A stretch of DNA of 64,000 nucleotides. Origin: Micromonospora parathelypteridis (GTDB lineage Bacteria; Actinomycetota; Actinomycetes; Mycobacteriales; Micromonosporaceae). Both the position numbers and the translations under genes were made by a program. The notes under the pieces were generated by a model. The model was not told the DNA's origin and did not search any database. It saw only the letters and a program-made list of their open reading frames with translations. Location of the stretch: positions 3,100,001 to 3,164,000 of the forward strand of contig NZ_JACHDP010000001.1 in the NCBI RefSeq assembly GCF_014201145.1, in the 5' to 3' direction. This document shows, in pieces, positions 59,843 to 64,000 of this stretch; positions within the stretch are counted from its first letter, which is position 1; every line of letters starts with the position of its first letter.

Positions 59843-61393
59843 GTGAGTTACCGGGACTGGGGACGCGGGGATGGCAGCCCGCGCGAGCGCCAGCCGATCG
59901 CCTCGTGGAGTGAGCGCGCGGCGTCTCTTCCGGTTGATCCGTACGACGAGGACGGTCGCTACCGCACCTCCAGCCGGCGGCGTGCCCTCGACCGTGGCCA
60001 GGACGAGCCCGTCGATGCATACCTGCCCCGTTGGGCAGTGGAGTCGGGGGTCCGTCACGCCGACGGCGGCGGTCGTCACGCGGCGCCGGACGACGATGGG
60101 GACGACCCCGAGCGCGAGCCCGAACGGCCGAGCTCCGCTGCCGGTCGGCGGGCCATCGAGGCGCCGGGCAGCCGTCGGCGGGGCAGCGAACCGAGCTGGC
60201 GGGAGCAAGCGGCGATCGGCGCGGCCCCCGAGTCGGACCACACCCGCGAGTGGACGCTCGACCGTCCGCAGGAGCAGGGGTACGCCGGTCGCCGACGCGC
60301 GGACGCAGGGGAGGACGAGCCGGTTTCCGGCGCCGTCCCGGACCGCCGTCCCCGCCGCGCGCCCGCTGGCCGTCCGCAGGTGATCTGGTCGGGTGGGGAT
60401 CTGGAGCCGGCTCCGAGCGAGCCGGCACCGAGCCAGGAGGCAAGCCGTCCCACCCGGCGCAGCCGCCGCGCGGCGGAGGAGTCCTGGTCCCGCCCGGCTG
60501 CCGACCCGTGGGCACGCGGGTCCGACCGGGTGGCTGAGCCCGAGCCGTCGTACCCGCCCGCGGTGGATCCGTGGGACGCCTCGGGCGTGCACGCGTGGCC
60601 ACCCGGCCCCGGTGCGGACGGCACGGATCTGAGCGAGCAGTGGGCAGCAGTGGAAGGCGTCGGTGGCTGGGAGCGGTCCGACCGCACCGGCCAGTGGGAA
60701 CGGTCCGCGATCGAGGACGACCAGTGGGACCGTACGCTTGCGCCGCGCTCCGACCGGTCCGTTGCGGCGGAGGGTTGGCCGGCCCGGGACGACGGGTTCT
60801 GGTCCGGCACTCGGCTGGCCGACGATGACCCCAGATGGACGGATCCGCCGACGTCGGCGCCCCGCTCGCCGGTAGTGGGTTACACGGCTCCCCGGCCGCG
60901 CACCGTGCCCGTGCAGCGTGGAGGTGCGCCACGGCGTCGGGCGGACCGGCCGGCGGTTGGGGCGGCGTCGGTCCGTCAGCGGGTCGAGTCGGCGGCGACG
61001 GGTGCCTGGGCTCGCCGCCTGGAGGACGATCTGCTCGACCCGGATCCGGGCGGGCCGTTCCGGCCGTTGCTGTACACGGCCGCCTGTTACCTGATGCCGG
61101 CAATGCTGATCTTCGTCTGGCTGTTGACCCTGGACAGTCAGGCGCCGGCCGGCTGCGTGACCGACATCAGCGGGGGTGGGTGCGACTCGCCCCGGTCACG
61201 CGCGTTGGAGTCGTTGCTCGCCGGCTCGCCACGCTTCGGGTTGGCGCTGGTGAGCAGTCTGGTGGTGGCGGCGCTGCTGCGACGGGTGGGCACGACGTGG
61301 CGCTCGGCCACCATCGCGGTAGCCGCCGCGGTGGTGGGCGGCGGCCTCTCCACGGTGCTGATCAGCGCGGTAACCGGTCAGCCGATCGGCTGA
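59843..61393 (+). CDS. Large disordered protein with C-terminal membrane helices
   Basis: 516 aa, unrecognised. Residues 1-400 are highly charged, Arg/Pro/Asp/Glu/Ser-rich and disordered, with short recurring motifs such as WERSDRTGQWERS and QWDRTLAPRSDRS. The C-terminal 120 residues hold three hydrophobic helices (PLLYTAACYLMPAMLIFVWL, FGLALVSSLVVAALL, ATIAVAAAVVGGG) and two cysteines in the first outer loop. GTG 59843 has CACACT 6 nt upstream. It is likely an actinobacterial envelope or division-associated protein; function unknown. Confidence 0.65.
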   Translation: MSYRDWGRGDGSPRERQPIASWSERAASLPVDPYDEDGRYRTSSRRRALDRGQDEPVDAYLPRWAVESGVRHADGGGRHAAPDDDGDDPEREPERPSSAAGRRAIEAPGSRRRGSEPSWREQAAIGAAPESDHTREWTLDRPQEQGYAGRRRADAGEDEPVSGAVPDRRPRRAPAGRPQVIWSGGDLEPAPSEPAPSQEASRPTRRSRRAAEESWSRPAADPWARGSDRVAEPEPSYPPAVDPWDASGVHAWPPGPGADGTDLSEQWAAVEGVGGWERSDRTGQWERSAIEDDQWDRTLAPRSDRSVAAEGWPARDDGFWSGTRLADDDPRWTDPPTSAPRSPVVGYTAPRPRTVPVQRGGAPRRRADRPAVGAASVRQRVESAATGAWARRLEDDLLDPDPGGPFRPLLYTAACYLMPAMLIFVWLLTLDSQAPAGCVTDISGGGCDSPRSRALESLLAGSPRFGLALVSSLVVAALLRRVGTTWRSATIAVAAAVVGGGLSTVLISAVTGQPIG

Positions 61394-61466
61394 CCAGCCC
61401 GCAGTCCCGGGCCTCCGCCACGGTGGCAGACGCGCGGCCACCAGCGTTCGTATGGGTGCCCGCGCC

Positions 61467-61530
61467 GCTGGTCTGCTGGTCTGCTGGCCTGCTGGCCTGT
61501 CGGCCTGTCGGCCTGTCGGCCTGTCGGCCT
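61467..61530. repeat. 8-bp tandem repeat, eight units
   Basis: Two GCTGGTCT, two GCTGGCCT and four GTCGGCCT units in register, followed by a degenerate ninth. A variable-number tandem repeat in the gap downstream of the membrane protein gene. Confidence 0.9.
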
Positions 61531-61564
61531 GCTGGTTCCGGCCGCTTGGGCGGGCGGCGCGCGG

Positions 61565-61642
61565 TTGATCGACACCAGGTCGGCGACATGGCGGTATCGC
61601 ACCGCCAGGACACCCCCACATCGCCGACCTGGAGTGGATCAA
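61565..61642. repeat. GATC-ended 78-bp palindromic element, copy 1
   Basis: TTGATC...CCAGGTCGGCGA at the left end is matched by TCGCCGACCTGG...GATCAA at the right end, with an inner GCGGT-atcgc-ACCGC hairpin. The whole can fold as one long cruciform. No coding capacity. Confidence 0.85.
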
Positions 61643-61771
61643 ACCTCCTGGACCCTCGCGACCTGGCCGGCGACCCTCATCCCGACGGGGCCGCCGACTC
61701 CGATCGCTGCTCCGCCGGTCCGCCGGTCCGCCGGTCCGCTGATCCGCCTGCTTGGGCGGGCGGTGCGGGGA

Positions 61772-61847
61772 TGATCGACACCAGGTCGGCGACATTGCGG
61801 TAACGCACCGCCAGGACACCCCCACATCGCCGACCTGGAGTGGATCA
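61772..61847. repeat. GATC-ended palindromic element, copy 2
   Basis: Same structure as copy 1 with changes mainly in the centre (TTGCGGTAACGCACCGC instead of TGGCGGTATCGCACCGC). The flanking arms CCAGGTCGGCGA and TCGCCGACCTGG are unchanged. Confidence 0.85.
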
Positions 61848-61980
61848 GACCGCCTGGACACTTGCGACCTGGCCGCCGGCTCTCATCCAGATGGCACCGC
61901 CGACTCCCGCCGGGCAACGAACTGCCGGCCGAGCCGGGCCAGACCGGGGGTCATCGACCTTGCCTAGACGACGTACACAC

Positions 61981-62014
61981 GAGGGCCCGCACCGATCGCT
62001 CGGTGCGGGCCCTC
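61981..62014 (-). terminator. Terminator of the rpsF-ssb-rpsR-rplI operon
   Basis: GAGGGCCCGCACCGA (61981-61995) and TCGGTGCGGGCCCTC (62000-62014) form a perfect 15-bp stem with a TCGC loop, 18 bp after the rplI stop. Confidence 0.9.
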
Positions 62015-62032
62015 GTGGTGGTGTTGCGGACG

Positions 62033-62479
62033 TCAGCCCTGAACGACGTTCAGGTTGAACGACGCGGTCACCTCAGGGTGCAGCTTGATCTTCACCGGGT
62101 AGGTACCGATCGACTTGATGTGACCGGGCACCTCCAGCCGGCGCCGGTCGAGGACCGGACCGCTGGCCGCCTTGACGGCGTCGACGATCTCGGTCGGGGT
62201 GACCGAGCCGAAGAGCCGTCCGCCGTCGCCGGCGCGGACCTTCAGGTTGACCTTGAGACCCTCGAGCTGAGCCTTGACCTCGTTGGCGTGGTCGAGGTCG
62301 CGGATCTCGCGGGCCCCACGGGCCCGCTTGATGACCGTGACCTGCTTTTCCGCGCCCTTGGTCCAGGCGATCGCGAAGCCCTGCGGCAGCAGGTAGTTAC
62401 GGCCGAAGCCGTCCTTGACCTCGACGATGTCGCCCGGGGCACCGAGGCCGGACACTTCCTGAGTCAGGATGATCTTCAT
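62033..62479 (-). CDS. rplI: 50S ribosomal protein L9
   Basis: 148-aa large-subunit protein. MKIILTQEVSGLGAPGDIVE and DGFGRNYLLPQGFAIAWTKG are the 23S-binding N-terminal domain; VPGHIKSIGTYPVKIKLHPE is the C-terminal domain. A GGAGG-type site precedes the ATG. Last gene of the rpsF operon. Confidence 0.97.
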   Translation of the reverse strand: MKIILTQEVSGLGAPGDIVEVKDGFGRNYLLPQGFAIAWTKGAEKQVTVIKRARGAREIRDLDHANEVKAQLEGLKVNLKVRAGDGGRLFGSVTPTEIVDAVKAASGPVLDRRRLEVPGHIKSIGTYPVKIKLHPEVTASFNLNVVQG

Positions 62480-62493
62480 ATCGGTGCCTCCTC

Positions 62494-62775
62494 TCAGCGG
62501 GTGGTGGCCGTGTACGGCAGGAGCGCCATCTCACGGGCGTTCTTGACCGCACGGGCGATCTGCCGCTGCTGCTGCGAGGTCACGCCGGTCACCCGCCGAG
62601 CGCGGATCTTGCCGCGATCGGAGATGAACTTGCGCAGCAGCGCGGTGTCCTTGTAATCGATGTAGGCGATCCCGTCCTTGTCGAGCGGGTTCACCTTCTT
62701 CTTGGGCTTGCGCAGTGCCGCAGCCTTGGCCGTTGCACGTGCACCTGGTTTGCGATCGCGGGCGCTCGGCGCCAT
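62494..62775 (-). CDS. rpsR: 30S ribosomal protein S18, cysteine-free form
   Basis: 93-aa small-subunit protein with [20 protein letters not shown] and [20 protein letters not shown]. The zinc-binding cysteines of C+ S18 are absent (the site reads [11 protein letters not shown]), so this copy is zinc-independent. An extra basic head of about 20 residues is present. Its ATG shares one base with the ssb stop (TAATG), so it is coupled to ssb. Confidence 0.95.
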   Translation of the reverse strand: MAPSARDRKPGARATAKAAALRKPKKKVNPLDKDGIAYIDYKDTALLRKFISDRGKIRARRVTGVTSQQQRQIARAVKNAREMALLPYTATTR

Positions 62776-63293
62776 TAGAACGGTGGCTCCTCGTCAAAAT
62801 TGGCGCCCGAACCGGCACGCGCGGGAGAGGGAGCAGCCGAAGCCCAGGGGTCGTCGAAGTTGCCTCCGCCGCCACCCTGGCTGCCACCGCCACCGCCGCC
62901 ACCGAAGCCGCCGCCAGCGCCGCCGGAGCGGGACATCTTCTGCACCTTCGCCGTGGCGTAGCGCAGCGACGGGCCGATCTCGTCGACCTCAAGCTCGATG
63001 ACTGTGCGCTTCTCACCCTCGCGGGTCTCGTAAGACCGCTGACGCAGCCGGCCCGACACGATCACCCGAGCGCCACGCTGCAGCGACTCGGCGACGTGCT
63101 CGGCGGCCTGCCGCCAGACGGTGCATGCGAGGAACAGCGGCTCGCCGTCCTTCCATTCGTTCGACGCCTTGTCCATGAATCGGGGCGTCGAAGCGACACG
63201 GAACTTGGCGACCGCAGCCCCGGAGGGGGTGAACCGCAACTCGGGGTCATCGGTCAGATTGCCGATGACCGTGATGGTGGTGTCTCCTGCCAT
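62775..63293 (-). CDS. ssb: Single-stranded DNA-binding protein
   Basis: 172-aa SSB. The OB fold runs from [20 protein letters not shown] to [19 protein letters not shown]; a Gly-rich flexible linker follows, ending in the acidic partner-binding tip DEEPPF. ATG 63293 is preferred over 63311 because GAGGAG lies upstream and [12 protein letters not shown] is the normal start. Confidence 0.96.
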   Translation of the reverse strand: MAGDTTITVIGNLTDDPELRFTPSGAAVAKFRVASTPRFMDKASNEWKDGEPLFLACTVWRQAAEHVAESLQRGARVIVSGRLRQRSYETREGEKRTVIELEVDEIGPSLRYATAKVQKMSRSGGAGGGFGGGGGGGSQGGGGGNFDDPWASAAPSPARAGSGANFDEEPPF

Positions 63294-63402
63294 GACCATC
63301 TCCTCGCGCACTCAGCGTCTCGTAGTACAGGCTCGCAGAGCCGTACGACAGAGTCGCGGAGGCTGATCCGGGCGAACCGGGTTGATTGCCGGACTGAAAT
63401 GC

Positions 63403-63693
63403 TTAGCGCATCTCCGGCCGGATGACCTTGGTGCGCAGCACGGACTCGTTGAGCCGGAGCTGACGGTCCAGCTCGGCCACGGCAGCAGGCGTAGCCTGCA
63501 GGTCGACGACGGCGTAGATGCCCTCGGCCTTTTTGTTGATCTCGTACGCGAGGCGCCGGCGGCCCCACACATCGGTCTTCTCAACCGAGCCACCCGCAGT
63601 CCGAATCACGTTCAGGTACGTGTCGAGCGACGGGGCGACGGTGCGTTCCTCGAGGCTGGGATCAAGGATCACCATGATCTCGTAATGACGCAA
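63403..63693 (-). CDS. rpsF: 30S ribosomal protein S6
   Basis: 96-aa small-subunit protein that pairs with S18. [39 protein letters not shown] and [16 protein letters not shown] are diagnostic. The start is TTG 63693, with AGGAGGTGAG 10 nt upstream, an uncommon start codon for a ribosomal protein. First gene of the operon; ssb starts 109 bp after its stop. Confidence 0.96.
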   Translation of the reverse strand: MRHYEIMVILDPSLEERTVAPSLDTYLNVIRTAGGSVEKTDVWGRRRLAYEINKKAEGIYAVVDLQATPAAVAELDRQLRLNESVLRTKVIRPEMR

Positions 63694-63721
63694 GACGTGC
63701 TCACCTCCTGTGGGCTATGCG

Positions 63722-63740
63722 GCCACGGTCCTTCCGTGGC
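63722..63740 (-). promoter_or_regulatory. Hairpin in the rpsF leader
   Basis: GCCACGG (63722-63728) and CCGTGGC (63734-63740) form a 7-bp stem with a 5-nt loop, about 30 nt before the start. S6:S18 autoregulation acts on a hairpin in this position in many bacteria; whether this one carries the required CCG bulge is not clear. Confidence 0.4.
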
Positions 63741-63863
63741 AGGAGGTCGTGCGTCGCTGCCCGCACGTGCCGAGGGAACCCGGCCGGACGCGGACAACCT
63801 GACCAGGATACCCGGTCCGAACGATCATGCCCGGGGCGGTCGGGTCGGCCCCCGGACATGCTG

Positions 63864-63911
63864 ACGGGGGTCCACCGTCCGACCGTGTACCGGTCGGTGG
63901 TGGACCCCCGT
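63864..63911 (-). terminator. Terminator of the gene entering from the right edge
   Basis: ACGGGGGTCCACC (63864-63876) pairs with GGTGGACCCCCGT (63899-63911), with GACCG/CGGTC inside. On the minus strand an open frame of 28 codons from the window edge ends in TAG (63912-63914) directly before this hairpin; it may be the end of an upstream gene (last residues GRPAAL), but it cannot be identified. Confidence 0.75.
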
Positions 63912-64000
63912 CTACAAGGCCGCGGGGCGTCCCGTCCGCATTCCTTGGGTGGGACCTGGGGAGGAACGACCACACCGATGAGGTTGGACCGAAGACGCCC

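Larger units (their letters stand above)
61544..61907. repeat. Tandem direct duplication of a 206-bp period carrying a palindromic element
   Basis: The sequence from GCTTGGGCGGGCGG (61544) to CCGCCGACTCC (61701) reappears with substitutions at 61750-61907, exactly 206 bp later. Each copy contains one GATC-ended palindrome. The spacer between the copies holds three CCGCCGGT-like units. This fills most of the gap between the membrane protein gene and rplI. Confidence 0.85.

Noticed and set aside
61467..61907. CRISPR-like array
   Set aside because: Units are 8-bp direct tandem repeats without spacers and two long palindromes; there are no 25-40-bp repeats with unique spacers and no cas genes.
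63715..63975. Two overlapping frames of 86-90 aa at the right edge
   Set aside because: They run through a terminator hairpin and the rpsF leader and resemble nothing known.

Overview
The window is high-GC actinobacterial chromosome. A proteasome activator ending in the GQYL docking tail, DUF5926, LppU/SCO3897-type proteins, many leaderless promoters (TANNNT 6-8 nt before the start codon) and the rpsF-ssb-rpsR-rplI / dnaB neighbourhood point to Micromonosporaceae, most likely Micromonospora or a close relative. This assignment is an inference; no rRNA gene is present. No tRNA, CRISPR array, phage or intact transposase was seen. Nearly everything is ordinary chromosome, broken by a few repeat-rich or decayed stretches (14.2, 19.1, 28.4, 51.1-52.2 and 61.4-61.9 kb).

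Layout. 1-6.5 kb: 3' part of an acetate/solute symporter, a UDP-glucuronate-decarboxylase-like epimerase and three LytR-CpsA-Psr (cell-wall glycopolymer ligase) paralogues. 6.5-17 kb: rhodanese, glycerophosphodiesterase, a PAS histidine kinase with a soluble anti-sigma-like ATPase, DUF5926, arginine deiminase, NERD-like, PAS-like and ACT proteins, a lipoprotein, pheA and AIM24. 17-27 kb: minimal zincin, OsmC, two coupled HAD phosphatases, the proteasome activator bpa, an alpha/beta hydrolase, an ABC solute-binding lipoprotein, ddaH divergent from an Lrp regulator, an MDR oxidoreductase and a YbjN-like protein. 27-37 kb: DUF6457-mobA and fdhD, GAP protein, oxidoreductase/TetR pair, a PIN/RHH toxin-antitoxin pair, DUF4192, a kinase-fold protein, moaA-moaD and a metallophosphoesterase. 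37-46 kb: EndoQ-UvrD fusion, prepilin peptidase, EamA transporter, two LppU-like paralogues, an AAA ATPase behind two matching palindromes, GNAT. 46-54.8 kb: DoxX, GT87, moaE-moeA and mogA-moaC, a SARP regulator remnant, and a GGDEF-EAL membrane protein behind a long structured leader. 54.8-64 kb: second GT87-like protein, phosphoribosyltransferase, zf-TFIIB protein, mycothiol-isomerase-like protein, dnaB, a disordered membrane protein, a repeat-rich gap, then rplI-rpsR-ssb-rpsF.

Themes. Molybdenum cofactor synthesis is spread over three loci (mobA/fdhD, moaA/moaD, moaE-moeA and mogA-moaC) that together cover most of the pathway. Cell envelope functions recur (LCP proteins, UXS-like epimerase, GT87 enzymes, prepilin peptidase). 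Arginine/methylarginine breakdown appears twice (arcA, ddaH). Protein quality control appears as bpa and possibly the YbjN protein ending in GMYL.

Best candidate for something undescribed: the leader of the GGDEF-EAL gene (52073-52233). It holds a two-helix domain and then a 13-bp stem that buries the Shine-Dalgarno sequence. A competing GCAA-tetraloop hairpin uses the same strand, so the leader can form two mutually exclusive folds like a translational riboswitch.
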